Below are positions 10,660 through 21,747 of a stretch of 44,142 nucleotides of DNA, piece after piece. Each line of letters starts with the position of its first letter. The first letter of the stretch is position 1. A program made the translations under genes and the position numbers. The stretch spans positions 1 through 44,142 of the forward strand of contig MU616767.1 of assembly GCA_025201705.1 (NCBI GenBank). Reading direction: 5' to 3'. Below the pieces are notes generated by a model, which saw only the letters and a program-made list of their open reading frames with translations, was not told the DNA's origin and ran no database searches. The stretch is from Dissophora ornata. Taxonomy: Eukaryota; Mortierellomycota; Mortierellomycetes; Mortierellales; Mortierellaceae.

Positions 10660-11585
10660 TCAACAATCATCTTCGCCCTCCTCTCCATAACTCCTAAGTG
10701 TCTTTACCCTCTGAGGCTCGCCAGCACTGCCATATCGGCGACTCAAGGGTCTGGTTGCTCTCCAGGTATCTGCCTGCCTTGCTTCCACGGCCCACTTTTC
10801 AGGCCTTCTGGTCTGGTCTTCTTTTGCTTTTTGGAGATCCTCTCCAACCTCTCCCATTTGATTGTATCCTCGCATCTTGGTTTCCAAATCCGCTTGCGTG
10901 CTCCTCGATGAAACGGCAGACGGACCGGACTACTCATTGCACTATGGTCAACGGCAGATTGTTGAACAGTGGTCGCCACACTCTTGTTAGGGCAGCGGGG
11001 ACCAGTCCCCGGTAAAGGCTACAGACAGAAACGAGGACAATGGGCGCGAAAATTACGCCACAGAAGTGACATAACTTTCACGTCCATGTCCCCGAATCTG
11101 CAGTTGTAGTGTGTTTGCGGACACACAAAGTTTTACGGTCCTACTGAAAGATCAAACCCAACGGTTAAACTTACTCAAGCGATGTCTTCGTTGTTGTAAC
11201 AAAGCATCAACAATAGACTTACCGGCTATCAGAGCCATAGGACCGGATCCGCGACCACGTATCGCTTCAACGCGCGGGGCGAGCCCCAGGTACGCGCTAC
11301 GGTATTCAAAAGAGGAGAGCTTGGTTAGTCCTCGAACTATCACTCTCACCCCGTCCTCTTGTGGATTGCCCCAGAACGACAACAGCAATAAAGAAGCTCG
11401 CGGAAACAAGGAAGCACAGAGAAGCCAAGCAAACGCTGGACGTGGTCCAAGAAGTGAGGAGAGAATGAGAGGGAGGGAGAGAAACGTCGAGAGAGTGTAC
11501 CAGCTGTGGAGAGAGAGAAGAGAAATACATCTTGGACTTACTTGAAGCGTCCTATGGTGGCGAATGGAGAGGAAGAAAAGAGAAG
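10660..11585 (-). CDS. Candidate small multi-exon gene, structure unresolved
   Basis: I do not recognise this gene. The evidence is circumstantial. A TATA box lies at 11613-11620 on the minus strand, followed by a pyrimidine-rich leader. A clean intron-like segment runs from a GTGAGA donor near 11350 through a CTAAC branch-like motif to a CCGTAG acceptor near 11300. A GTAAGT donor follows MALIAG near 11222. The last open stretch (about 10660-10935) encodes a highly charged, helical peptide rich in Glu, Arg, Gln and Lys and ending GEEGEDDC. The internal exons could not be joined in one frame with confidence. It could be a small nuclear or mitochondrial protein gene, or a non-coding spliced RNA. 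Confidence 0.3.
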
Positions 11586-11612
11586 AGAAGAGAGGAGAAG
11601 AAAGAGGCTCGC

Positions 11613-11620
11613 TTTTATAC
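11613..11620 (-). promoter_or_regulatory. TATA box for candidate minus-strand gene
   Basis: GTATAAAA lies on the minus strand and is followed by a CT-rich stretch of the kind common around fungal transcription starts. It supports a transcript running toward 10660. No protein start could be fixed downstream. Confidence 0.5.
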
Positions 11621-12084
11621 TCTTCCGAGTCAAAGAAGCTTCCGGCTTGAATGGTGGCGCAAATGAAAGCGCAATAAACAAGCTCTGGTATCGAAACGAG
11701 ATGGAGCGTGGTGGATGACGATCGATAATTATGAATAAACAGGAGCGACGCAGAGCTACAGCTTTGCATTTCGGTATCTTGGAGAAAGCCAAGGATGTCC
11801 TAGAGCCCTACAGACAGGATGACATAATCTGACATGTTTCCTTCGCCGCCCTGCCACGTGATTGGCACCAATCTTACACACAAAACAGGAAATTGAAAGG
11901 AACGCCGCCTTTGATTGCCTTCCACCATCAGAGCATGAGAGCGGCGGCGACCCTCCAGGGAGTGGCAGTGCATCAATGATGACCCTTCCTTAGTCAAACT
12001 CAAGCTGCACCCTTCTGTCCTTTTTCGTCTCTACATCCCTTCCTTCCTTCGACCAATTTGACCAAACACACCACTCAGGCTATC
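11621..12084. other. Intergenic upstream of second kelch gene
   Basis: This is a divergent promoter region between the minus-strand candidate and the plus-strand kelch gene. It contains CACGTG directly next to ATTGG (an E-box beside a CCAAT-type element) near 11856-11866 and a CT-rich leader at 12010-12055. No gene was recognised. Confidence 0.45.
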
Positions 12085-13865
12085 ATGCCCGTATCCAAGA
12101 TCGTATCCGTCTGCGCCCTCCTACTCTTCTCTTCATCCATACTTCTCCCAGATGTAGCCCACGCACAAGGGCAGACTCCAGCTCCTGTTCAGGATATGGC
12201 CTTTATGCGTGCTGGTCAATATCTCTACATCCAAGGCGGTGATTTCTCTGTTAACACAACCCAAAAGTCCCTGGCGTCTCAGCTCTTCGCCTTGGACCTA
12301 TCAACATCCTGGTCCGTCAGTTCTCCGCCTTGGAAAGCCCTCGCGGACGGTCCTCCGGCCAGATCATTCTATGGTGTCAGCACGCCCGATAACCAGACCC
12401 TAATTACATTTATGGTTCAACCTCCTGCCACTTACAATATGGCGAAATACGACGTTCAACAAAACACCTGGCAGTTGTCTCCAGTGACCAATAATGACAC
12501 TTCGAGTTATGGAATTCGTCCAGTGGTCGACCCGAACACAGGGTTAATCTATTTCGCCGGAGTGAACAACATGGATATATTTAACCCGCAGACGAACGTA
12601 TGGACATACAACTCAATTCCACCCAGCATCCTTACCTCGAAGTACTTCGCAGGGGCTGTCTACAATGTTGCGCGGAAAACGATTATGCATCTGGGCGGAT
12701 ATAATTACGGTATTGCGGGATCATTTGAATCAACAGCGTATATTTCTGAGTATTCGCCGTCAACAATTACTTACTCCACCTTGGTATATCAAAAATCAAT
12801 ACACTGAAGGAGCATCAATTGAGCAGTAGCAAGCTATTCATCAGAGTCCGCTAACAGTCGCTGCTGCTGTAATACAAATTAGATCACAACTGGCGACCCT
12901 CCTTCACCGAGAGCCGATCATTGCATGGCCGTCAGTAAGTCACGAGCGCCTTTCAAAAAGCAGAAAACTATGTTAATTTACAGCACACTAAGTACTCGAG
13001 CTTTCCTCGATCCCTGTGTTTCGCGTGGAATGTAGGTGAAGATGGCGGTATCGTAGTCGTGTTCGGGGGCCGTCTCTCACCAACCCTCCCCAAATTCACG
13101 GGAACGTTTTACATCTTGGATGTGGCCACGAAAGTCTGGAAGCAAGGAACGGCATTGACCCCAAGGATTTACATGGCATGTGTTATCGTGGGCAATCAAT
13201 TTGTGGCATGGGGAGGCTTCGATGGCAATGAGACTATCACCGGACCACCGATTGTATTCGACTTGACGCTGAACCAGTGGGTCTCGACATATACAGCCCC
13301 TTCATATTATCCAACTTCTACGAAACCTGGCTCAAACTCAAGTTCATCGCCTACAGGATCAACAGATTCGGGGAGCTCAAACTCATCAACACCGCCGGCT
13401 GGATCGAAGACATCGAGTTTTGGGGCAATTATCGGAGGGGTCGTCGGGGGCATTGCTTTATTTGCGCTTGTGGGAGTAACATTTTACTACAAGGGAAGAA
13501 AGAATGAGAGATTGAGGAACGAGGCATTGACACAGAGTAGGATGATCAACGAGGCTGAGAGGGTAAACGAAGTTGAGCGAACAAACAACAAACAGCCAAA
13601 GACGCCCAAGTCGAGCCATCTGGAAACAAACCACAGTTCGGATGCAGCTCCTCTTCAGTACCAGGACGCGATAAACTCAGCCGGCCGTAGTCCACGTTCC
13701 CCCGCAATGATAACTACACCTGGCGGCCCTCAGGAATACCCAGCAGCTGGGCGTAGCCCACAATGTATTTTTAATGATGATATTCCTCTGATAGAGTCTT
13801 CGAGCACAAGGCGCAACCCTCAGAACTCTGATATGAGTTACGACCAACAGGAATACCACTCGTAA
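12085..13865 (+). CDS. Kelch-repeat type I membrane protein (intact paralogue)
   Basis: Three exons, 12085-12783, 12883-12934 and 13036-13865, give 526 residues. The introns are 99 and 101 bp; the first has a CTAAC branch-like motif. The ATG at 12085 begins a signal peptide (hydrophobic core ending near AHA, residue 27). The ectodomain contains kelch-type blades with VVFGGRLS, RIYMACVIVGNQF and WGGFDG. A Ser/Thr-rich juxtamembrane linker precedes one membrane segment at about residues 379-402, rich in Gly and Ala. The basic-acidic cytosolic tail repeats RSPR, RSPQ and RNPQ. Intron positions and the 52-nt middle exon match the frameshifted copy at 943-2614, so the two are duplicates. It is probably a cell-surface recognition or cell-wall-associated protein; the ligand and role are unknown. 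Confidence 0.85.
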
Positions 13866-13974
13866 TGGAAAAGCAATATATACATATAATTAATATAATT
13901 ATTCATACAATAAGCTGGCGACCTTTATCACCGAGCAGTTCTTATTGTGTGTTCAGTCCATATCATTAGACTAA

Positions 13975-16038
13975 CTAGCCGATGCATTGTCGAAAATGGA
14001 TTTCTGGCCGATATTTCTCTATAAGACTCGGCAGCATCTCAAGCTCCTCTGGCGTCATGCCGTAATCATATGTGTACTTCATTTCGAAGTACTCCATCGC
14101 TGGCCAAAGAATCTCCTCTGATTGCACCTGCCGATCTTGGAGGTATTCCGCTACGTCGACAAGCTCCCCCCAGTGCCGCATGTCCACGCCCTCAACCAGG
14201 CACGATGTCTCCTGCACTCCTACATCTTCGGCGTTGCCGGATGACTTGCTTTGGCCAAACTTGGATAAAAGTCCTCTCCGTTTCTTGGTGCTCTTTAAAG
14301 TGCCTCCGCCTCTCTGTTGTTGCTGCTCCTGCTTCTCCGCTTGGATTCTTTCCAAAACTCGCCGTTCTGTCAGGCCATCGGTGTCATAGTAGCGTTGGAT
14401 CCACTTCATGTCGTCTTCAAAAATTTTGCGTATTCCTCCCCCTATTGTCATCTGCAAACGTTGCAGTTTCTTCAAATTTGACAATAGACAAAGTCCGGAA
14501 TCAAGCGCTATCGTGAGCTTCTCCCGGCGGATGGACAAGTCTTCGAGGTTTGGACAAACTCGACTAATATATCCGTACAATATCCTTGAGTTTTTATGTC
14601 CATGGTCGTCTTGGACCCGATGCTGATCGAACCGGAGATACAGCGTCTTGAGGTCGCGACAAGCCCAAAGTTGTTGAGTCGCCCCAGCCTCGGGAGGTAG
14701 ACCCTCGTTGGAAGCGTAGTCAATGGTGGGAATATAGGGCGACTTACCCTTGAAATTGCTCAGTAGACTAAGCTCAAGGTTGACATTGCTAGCCTTCAGA
14801 TGCAGTAGATTGGGTGACCGGCAGAGGAATAGGTGCAGTAAATCGCCGACAATGGCCTCGGGTCCGACTGTTGAAAACTTGTCGTACGGGTTCCGTTCAC
14901 TGTACTTTGGTGTCTCACCCAGGATCTCGAGCGTCGTCAACCGGTTCACGGTCTGATGAATGGTTAGGAATGCGAACATCGGAGCCGCCATACTTTCAAC
15001 TGCAAAGCTCCAACGATGGATATTGGGAAATGCATGAAATGGAAACAACTTGGAGAGCGTATCAGAATTGTTGACGATGCTTTTCGGTAGAGATAGATGG
15101 AACGACTGAATCTTTGGGGAATGGTTAGATAGGAACTGGTAAAAGGCGAGGCGAGTCTCGGGGACGTGGAAGAGAGTTGTATCCTGAGTGAAGGCCAGTG
15201 AGCTGTCCAGTGGTCTGACAAGTACGAGATGGAGCTTGTGCAGCTCGGGGCTTGCCCGGATAAGAGGCTTTAGCGATGTTTCTGTCAGAATAAAATTCTG
15301 CAAGATGCATGTCTTCAAGCGCCAAGCACTTGATGATTCATCGTTAGCATCAGCCGCGGAGGCGGTGCCTAAAGATGTGACAGTACAGAGGATACCATTT
15401 TGGGGATCTTCCAGCTGTGGGGAAACCCTGCAACTTAAATCACCGTGCAGAGAGAGATGCAGGAGTCCTGGGCATTTTTTGCGAACCAGCTTCCAAGGGA
15501 ACACGGTCCTCTCTGGCAAATTCTCGATCTGCAGGCTTGTCAAAGATGACCCCAGAGGCTCCAACAGAGGCAGTACATCGCTCCACGATGCTGACTCTCG
15601 GTCCACAGAATGCATCAGCGTTTTAATCCGCAGCTCTTCGTCTGTGAGGGACTTGAGGGTATACACCAAGTTATTCCAGCGATCTATCTCGTTGCCGGAA
15701 AGCTGCAGATCAAGTTGACCGCAGGGAGGCGCTTGCCTTTGACATGTGAGGACCTGGGCGTAGTTCAGCTCGCGCAGTGTAGACCGCTCTGCGTCGTCGC
15801 TCCGAGGGATTGCAGTCCAACGGACAGTCTTAACGATGAGTGGGCGGGAAATCTTGTACCATTGACGGCAAACGAGCGATACAATGATGCGGAGGCACCC
15901 CTGGCTGAGGTTCAAAAAGACGATGGCAAGAATCTTGGGGGGAAGTGTGGGAAGTGTCGGGACTGAAACAGGAGATGGGCTTTTTGCGGTTGGATGAGAT
16001 GAGACTGCGATCCGCTTGAACTGTCTAAACAGCGACAT
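13975..16038 (-). CDS. F-box/leucine-rich repeat protein, intact
   Basis: A single exon of 687 residues. The ATG at 16038 was chosen because longer readings begin with a non-ATG codon. An F-box-like region lies at about residues 27-75 (TLPPKILAIVFLNLSQG, then VCRQW). The rest has irregular leucine-rich units (LTSLQIENLP, LLHLSLHGDL, LLHLKASNV, LKTLYLRFD, LEDLSIRRE) and a Gln/Lys-rich linker with a basic KKRRG patch near residue 600. By family it should bind Skp1 and present substrates to an SCF ubiquitin ligase through the LRR part; the substrate is unknown. It is the first of a nest of related genes and relics. Confidence 0.82.
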   Translation of the reverse strand: MSLFRQFKRIAVSSHPTAKSPSPVSVPTLPTLPPKILAIVFLNLSQGCLRIIVSLVCRQWYKISRPLIVKTVRWTAIPRSDDAERSTLRELNYAQVLTCQRQAPPCGQLDLQLSGNEIDRWNNLVYTLKSLTDEELRIKTLMHSVDRESASWSDVLPLLEPLGSSLTSLQIENLPERTVFPWKLVRKKCPGLLHLSLHGDLSCRVSPQLEDPQNGILCTVTSLGTASAADANDESSSAWRLKTCILQNFILTETSLKPLIRASPELHKLHLVLVRPLDSSLAFTQDTTLFHVPETRLAFYQFLSNHSPKIQSFHLSLPKSIVNNSDTLSKLFPFHAFPNIHRWSFAVESMAAPMFAFLTIHQTVNRLTTLEILGETPKYSERNPYDKFSTVGPEAIVGDLLHLFLCRSPNLLHLKASNVNLELSLLSNFKGKSPYIPTIDYASNEGLPPEAGATQQLWACRDLKTLYLRFDQHRVQDDHGHKNSRILYGYISRVCPNLEDLSIRREKLTIALDSGLCLLSNLKKLQRLQMTIGGGIRKIFEDDMKWIQRYYDTDGLTERRVLERIQAEKQEQQQQRGGGTLKSTKKRRGLLSKFGQSKSSGNAEDVGVQETSCLVEGVDMRHWGELVDVAEYLQDRQVQSEEILWPAMEYFEMKYTYDYGMTPEELEMLPSLIEKYRPEIHFRQCIG

Positions 16039-16399
16039 GAGGTAGTTGATGGGCAAAGGATGAAGCGATGGAGAGATGAAATGGGATGATGAGCATCAGC
16101 ACTTTATGGAGTTCCAAAAGTGCTGTGCGTTCAGCGCGAGCGAGAATTTATCGGCTTCGCACCATGATGTTACGATCGATTTATCGACTTTGCCCCCGAA
16201 ATGTTGAAATATTGTTTTTCCCCAAAGGTCGTGTCTTGAGACTTTTTGGCGCTTGTTTCTGATAGAGACCTTGTTCCTGAATCTTGGTATCCACAAGACC
16301 CAGAACCGAATTATGGCGATCAAAATCCTTGGTACACGAATGCCGAATAAACCAGAGAGCACATTAGAAGATCAACTATTCGTGCTCCAGAATTTCGAC
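16039..16399. other. Upstream region of F-box/LRR gene
   Basis: Presumed promoter of the minus-strand F-box/LRR gene. No convincing TATA box or additional gene was seen. Confidence 0.4.
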
Positions 16400-17030
16400 C
16401 ATTGCTCCAAGATGTCCAGTTAACTCGATTTCTTGAGTGTTATTATCTACTCACAATCGATCCTATCCGTCAGCAGCGAAGTTGAAACCACCGGAGCTAA
16501 CATTCGCCACAAACGTGTTTCAGCCATGGCCAGTTCTCCAGCATCCAAAGCTAATTCTATATGCCAGCCCTCTGACACCCAGTTGATATCACGTAGATTC
16601 TTCAAACTGACCAATAAGCCCAAACCCCTTCTTCAGATCTTCCCGATCCTTCATGCACTCAAATTATAAGTTGTTTCTCTACTAGAGCTATCTGTGGGCC
16701 TATATCAACGCCAGGATCACCTACCAGTGGCGGTGATATCAGAGGCGCTGTTCTCATCTCCCCATTTCATATGAAATTTTGGTGGGGAGGCAATACTTCG
16801 AAATGAGCTAGCTTACAGGAGGGGAGGGGGGCTGCAACAGCAGCAAATACCACGACTCTTCAACGCGCTCCGAGTCTTGCTCACCGAGAGATGCAGCAAC
16901 GTAACCAACACAATGGGCCGAACTCTTTTGGAGAACTACCCGAGGCTCATACTAATCGGGGCAGATAAGATCGCCTTTACAAATATTTTTCAAGGGCAGG
17001 AATGTGCAACGGCTTGAGAAAGTTGACTAT
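16400..17030 (+). pseudogene. F-box/LRR relic, plus strand
   Basis: At 16854-17014 the plus strand encodes a stretch that follows the conserved centre of the intact neighbour at 17735-19330. A Gln-rich run is followed by ERCSNVTNTM, LLENYPRL and ADK..FTNIFQGQ, which align with DCRNVTSAM, LLESCPNL and ADK..ISDIGQGQ. Upstream (16433-16669) other short frames are LRR-like, but no frame is continuous and no F-box start remains. It is a broken member of the same family, oriented opposite to the intact genes. Confidence 0.6.
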
Positions 17031-17060
17031 CTTTCGGGATGCAGGGCATAGATAGGTTGT

Positions 17061-17400
17061 TTACGGTAGACTTTCGATATTGAGTTCCAGCGTCCTTAAG
17101 ATTTGGCATTGCTGGAGGGCCAGCAAAAGCTCCAAAGGTGGCATCAGAAGATATGACAACTCGTCAAAATTGAGTTTCAGTGCTAGGAGAGATATTGCAT
17201 GGGATACAAAAAGATCTTTCAGTCTCGGTAGTTTCCGTATGTACACCCACGACAGAGATGGATCGGAGCCTGTGGCATCTTCCGAGACAGATACGGACAT
17301 CCTGGACCAGATCCTGTCGCGTGAGATGGTTTCATATTGGAGCGATTCCTGGGGCGAGGAACGCGTGGTTTGGCATGAGGACAAGAGATGTTTGGAAGTA
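17061..17400 (-). pseudogene. Possible LRR-gene C-terminal remnant
   Basis: A minus-strand open stretch contains leucine-rich spacing (LPRLKDLF, LLALKLNFDEL, LELLLALQQCQILRTLEL) like the final repeats of the family. It has no start, no F-box and a stop directly after ESLP. It may be a separate fragment tail-to-tail with the plus-strand relic. Chance similarity of a leucine-rich frame is possible. Confidence 0.35.
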
Positions 17401-17734
17401 TGAAATTGAAGGCCGTGTGACTTGGCTTAGACGTAGTGCGAAGCGCTGTATTTGGGAAAATGCGAAGTAGAAATTTTGCATTGATGCATTGAGAGACCGT
17501 AAGACCGATTTAGACCAATTATTAACGGCGAAGCCGCATGAATGCACACCATTGTCGACTGCTGTGCTGTACACGCGTGATGACGAAATCCACATGCAGA
17601 GGAGAATGCAGCGGACAACGACTACTCAGCTCTTTGCTGAGCTATGCGTGTCACGTCTCGATTAAAGAAAAAAATCATCTTCCGCGGTATTTTATTAAGA
17701 TTGTATTAATATGTAATTATTATCCCCCTCGGTG

Positions 17735-19330
17735 CTAGCAACCAGGAAGAACAACTGCATGACCAGAAAAACTCTCCAATGCCGGCCAACTTTCCTTCAT
17801 CCAAGCCAACTCCTTAACTCCAACCTTTCGGCGCGTGTCCGTATCAGCTATAAATTCTCTTAAGTTTTTCAAGCCTCCTAACAGCTCTAATCCCGCGGAG
17901 AGTCCTATTTCCAGTGATTTGGCAGCCTCTGAAGCGTTACGATGGGCCATGCCTCCCATAATATTAAGTTTCTGAAGTTTGGTGAGGGTTGCCAATTGGT
18001 TGTATGCCATACGTTGCATTGATTCTTCTGAATATTTGCCGCTGTCGTCGTGGTTTCTCTCGACAAATACATGCAGCTCCTTTAATCCATGGCAGACCCA
18101 CGCCTGCCCTTGGCCGATATCTGATATCTTGACCTTGTCCGCTTTGAATGATTTGAGGTTCGGGCAGCTTTCAAGGAGTATCTGGATCATGGCGCTAGTC
18201 ACATTCCTACAGTCGGTGATGTGAATGATTTCGGCAGACTCGCAAAGACGCCGTGGCGGCAGATGCTGTTCTTGGTGCTGATGTATCTCTGGAAGGGTCG
18301 CTCTGCGCTCCATGGTCAAGGCTTGAAACGACAGGGGTCCAAAAGAACTAAACGATGTCTTAAACGACTTCAGCTTATGCATCCGATTCAAAATATTCGC
18401 AATGTCTTTGTCTTCGCACTCGTCGTTCGAGAGCTCCAAGGAGTCCAATTTAGTCAGGGTCCAAGGCTCTTGGGATAATGTAGCACAGAACCGAGTATCG
18501 CAAAACATCTCGTTATAATGCGAGGCCAAGGATTCGATATTAGGGCACATTCGAACCAGCAGTGCGTTGCTACTACTGGCGCCATGGCGATTCAAAGATG
18601 GCCCGTGATCGTCACAGACACCAAGAGCCGTGCTGGAGCTCATAGCAACTTGAGACAATGAGATTTGCCTGGGCCCTGATAGAGTCAGCGCGCCTTCAAC
18701 TGGACTCACACTCGAGGCAGGAGGTGGTAATGCTGGAAGTATCATGTTGTTCAGGGACAGTGAGCTTGGCGTCTTACAGATTTCCAGGAACGATGGAAAT
18801 TGGTTCTCCTGGACTAAGAACCCTTCGATTTGCAGATCACTTAATTCTAGGGAGCATTGTTGAAGTGTGTTCCAGAAGGCCGACTGTACAGTCAGTTGAT
18901 CGGGGAGCGATAATAAACGCAGATGAAGGACTCGGAGCGATGCGGCATGTGCTGCAATAAAATCCCCCAGCGCAGGAAGGATAACTTGAGAAAGTTGACG
19001 TAGGAATTTAGTCTGCTCCCCCAGTGGGAGTTGCGCGGGGCTGGCCTGGAACTTGATGGTTTTTAAGGATAGGCAGCCTCGGAGAGACAAGATCTCGGTC
19101 GGATACGATTCGCAAAAGGCCAATTCTTGAATTTGGTGTTGATGGATCTGCAGTCCAGAGGAAAATGCTTTTGGGTGCCATGGGTTTACTGATATGTTTT
19201 GGTATAATGCAGGAATGAAGTTCTCATACATTGCCCTGGAGACACGGATGCAACCACAGAGATCGTTTTGCGAGAGATGACCGACAATCAGTTCGACAAT
19301 CTCGGGGATGCAAAGCGGATGCTGCTTCAT
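17735..19330 (-). CDS. F-box/leucine-rich repeat protein, intact
   Basis: A single exon of 531 residues starting at an ATG at 19330, about 100 bp below a TATA box. An F-box-like N-terminus (IPEIVELIVGHLSQNDLCGC, then VSRAMYENF) is followed by LRR units such as SLRVLHLRLLSL, LDSLELSND, and a conserved core with DCRNVTSAM and LLESCPNLKSF. The C-terminus has KLQKLNIMGG and VGVKELAWMKESWPALESFSG. The role inferred from the family is an SCF substrate receptor. It is the best template for reading the relics at 16400-17030, 20070-21665 and 22080-23215. Confidence 0.83.
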   Translation of the reverse strand: MKQHPLCIPEIVELIVGHLSQNDLCGCIRVSRAMYENFIPALYQNISVNPWHPKAFSSGLQIHQHQIQELAFCESYPTEILSLRGCLSLKTIKFQASPAQLPLGEQTKFLRQLSQVILPALGDFIAAHAASLRVLHLRLLSLPDQLTVQSAFWNTLQQCSLELSDLQIEGFLVQENQFPSFLEICKTPSSLSLNNMILPALPPPASSVSPVEGALTLSGPRQISLSQVAMSSSTALGVCDDHGPSLNRHGASSSNALLVRMCPNIESLASHYNEMFCDTRFCATLSQEPWTLTKLDSLELSNDECEDKDIANILNRMHKLKSFKTSFSSFGPLSFQALTMERRATLPEIHQHQEQHLPPRRLCESAEIIHITDCRNVTSAMIQILLESCPNLKSFKADKVKISDIGQGQAWVCHGLKELHVFVERNHDDSGKYSEESMQRMAYNQLATLTKLQKLNIMGGMAHRNASEAAKSLEIGLSAGLELLGGLKNLREFIADTDTRRKVGVKELAWMKESWPALESFSGHAVVLPGC

Positions 19331-19426
19331 GTCTTGAGGAGGAGGAAGAGGAGGAGCAATTAAGGAGGATAGAGGTGATGTTGAAAGACGAGCGAGTGCT
19401 GCATAATGGAGGGAAATGAAGCCAGA

Positions 19427-19434
19427 GATTTATA
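19427..19434 (-). promoter_or_regulatory. TATA box of F-box/LRR gene
   Basis: TATAAATC on the minus strand lies about 97 bp upstream of the ATG at 19330, with no other gene between. Position and sequence fit a fungal core promoter. Confidence 0.55.
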
Positions 19435-20069
19435 GGCGGCAGCCTGCAAGAGAGAGGCTTTGGAACCCGGCGAAGGGAAGATATGAAAACAATACAGCTC
19501 GCTTACGCAAAGGTACGTGACAAAGGCGAAGAAACACAAGATGATGGATGTTCGAGGTGTACAAAGAATAGGACAAAAGAAAGGGAAAAGAAATAAAAGA
19601 GAGGGAAAAAAAGATAAAAAAAAATAATAAACAATACGCGAGGGCGAGGGCGAGGTGCTAATTGACAATGTCGCTGTGAGCATGATAAAATGCACAGACA
19701 TCAGTTGGTTTGACACACAAACCCGATCGTGTCTCGCAACACGCGGCAAGGCATGAATAGGTCCACAAACAATAGCGGTCTCACTTGAATTCCCTCGCCT
19801 TTTGTTGCATGCATGGGATTAGATGCAGCGCTGTGTAGATCCACCGGGTTTGTCTCAATCCATACAAGGTTTTCCTGCGTCCTCGTAGTACTAACTACAC
19901 CAGGTCTCATTACATTTTGCACTGCCGCACGGGAAGATTTTCTTTGTCACCAATTTCACCCCACTTCTGTCCCCCCGTTTTTCTTCGAGGATCACACCCC
20001 TGGTTTTCATTTCTTTCGCTTGGAGACCTACACCGTCTAGAGTAGGGGGTGGAAACGTATCTGTCCAGG
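19435..20069. other. Intergenic with A-rich tract
   Basis: This holds the upstream promoter of the F-box/LRR gene at 17735-19330 and an A-rich run near 19590-19635. Open frames at 19360-19749 follow base composition and show no recognised domain. No gene was seen. Confidence 0.45.
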
Positions 20070-21665
20070 ATGAAGTATAGCTTTCATTCCCTTGCGGAAT
20101 TTTTCACCAGGCCCACTCAAATTCTTCAACTGTGGCCAATGCTCCGCTATCTACAGGGCCTCCTTCACTCCCATCTCCTGATGAGCATCGCTGGGGAAAT
20201 GGAGGCTCTGCAGATTTTCAGTTTCCCAAAGGTTCTAGTCTAGCACAACTCTCAGATGCAACGTCTTGGTAGCACCGCCCGTATGCGCGGACGACTTCGT
20301 GAGATGCAGTGCACTGATTCAAGAAAAGACAACCCGCTGCATTTCCATACACTCGGGAGTCAGGACTGACGTCTCAGCATAGTTTTAGAGATAATCCGCA
20401 TCGACCGAGAGATGCAGCTTTGTGATGCTGTGACAAATCTATTCCCTGCAGAATACAACATCGATGACTTTGGCCTGGCTACTTATGAACGTATTCATAT
20501 TGGGGCAACTCTCAAGAAGTGTTTGAATCATGGTGCTGGTAATGTCCAGGCACATGTCGATCCAAGGAGTTTCAACAAAGTCACAAAGCCGCTGTTTCTG
20601 GCCATTAGCACCTTTTGTTGCTACTTCTCCAGTCTGAAACCATCGGTCCTTAGCCAACTCGTGAAATAAAAGCGGGCTGAATGGTGTTCCTGTTGCCTTC
20701 ACCGTATTTAATCGATTCATCTGCTTCAAAATCGCCGGGAGGTTTTCGTCCTGAAAATCCGTAAATGACAGATACAATGACCCGAGTTGAGGTAGAACCC
20801 AAGGGTCAGCTGACAAAGCTCCCAAGAACTTGCTAGCAGGTGCACACAATGTAGAGTCTCCTGTATATTTAAGAGTCTCGAGATTGCGACATCTCTTCAG
20901 GATCATAGCTTGACCATAAGGTGATGTGGTGGGACGGGAGATGCAAAAAAAGAAACAAAGCGTAGATAGCATAGCCTTGCATGAAATTGTGATATGATGA
21001 GGTCCAAGGATCAAACGATTTCTGAAGATGCTGCTGTCGTCATTGCTTATGCTATCGTAAAACGATGCTGGCAACTTGAGTACCGTTATCGACACTAGCT
21101 TCGATGATCACGGCTTCCATAAGTAAGGGAAAGCTGTCGTCGTCAGATGGTATGTTAATATGAAAGAGCTCTAGTTTAGCCAGGTTCGGGCATTGCAATA
21201 GACTCCTTTAGAATACCTCTGGTGGCGTCGTGAGTCTGTGAGCGTCTACTTGAATAAAAATTCTCTGGAGATTTCTTGAATAGGCATTGATAAGATGAGC
21301 TATGGAAATGAGGAGTTTGTTCAAGTCCTCAACAGTTGTTTTCGTGGCAGTCGGCCGATTAAATATGCGAGGACGCGGAGACGATCGCATCCTTGTAGAG
21401 AGAGATACTTTTCAGGGTATGGACCGAAGAATAAAACTCCTGGATGTGGTGCTTGTAATTGAACGCCTATTCCGGAGGGGTAATTCGGGTGTCTATCATC
21501 TCGCTGCGGGTAAAGACATGAGTATTTCGCGCCAGGCTCCCGGAGAAAAGGCATCGTGAAATTCCTTGGAGACAGGTAGACAACTGGCCATTTCTTTGGG
21601 TGTGAGGTGGCTGCACATCGCTTCAATTATCTCAAGATTCTGAAAGGGGTTCTCTCCTGGAAAAG
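20070..21665 (-). pseudogene. F-box/LRR pseudogene with many frame breaks
   Basis: The homologue of the 17735-19330 gene is readable nearly end to end on the minus strand, but in several frames. Near 21641-21500 an F-box-like stretch (NLEIIEAMCSHLTPKEMASC) ends at a stop. Frames around 21400-21100 carry LRR-like pieces (CPNLAKLELFHINIP). The longest open part, 20439-21095, holds PQLGSLYLSFTDF and ITSTMIQTLLESCPNM. The end (20100-20400) shows MGVKEAL, a stop, and EHWPQLKNLSG. No ATG precedes the F-box-like part. A TATA box is still present upstream. Confidence 0.8.
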
Positions 21666-21740
21666 CGAGTCAAAAAGAAGTGGGCAAGAAATGAAAACAG
21701 GGTTTTGTGAATAAAGATAGGGAATGGCCACAAGTGCTTT

Positions 21741-21747
21741 CTTTATA
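21741..21747 (-). promoter_or_regulatory. Retained TATA box upstream of pseudogene
   Basis: TATAAAG on the minus strand lies about 90-100 bp before the decayed F-box-like start, the same spacing as in the intact paralogue. It suggests the promoter was duplicated with the gene. Transcription is untested. Confidence 0.45.

Noticed and set aside
11152..11769. 205-codon open frame on the minus strand
   Set aside because: It runs through the TATA box, leader and intron-like segments; its hydrophobic look comes from CT-rich sequence.
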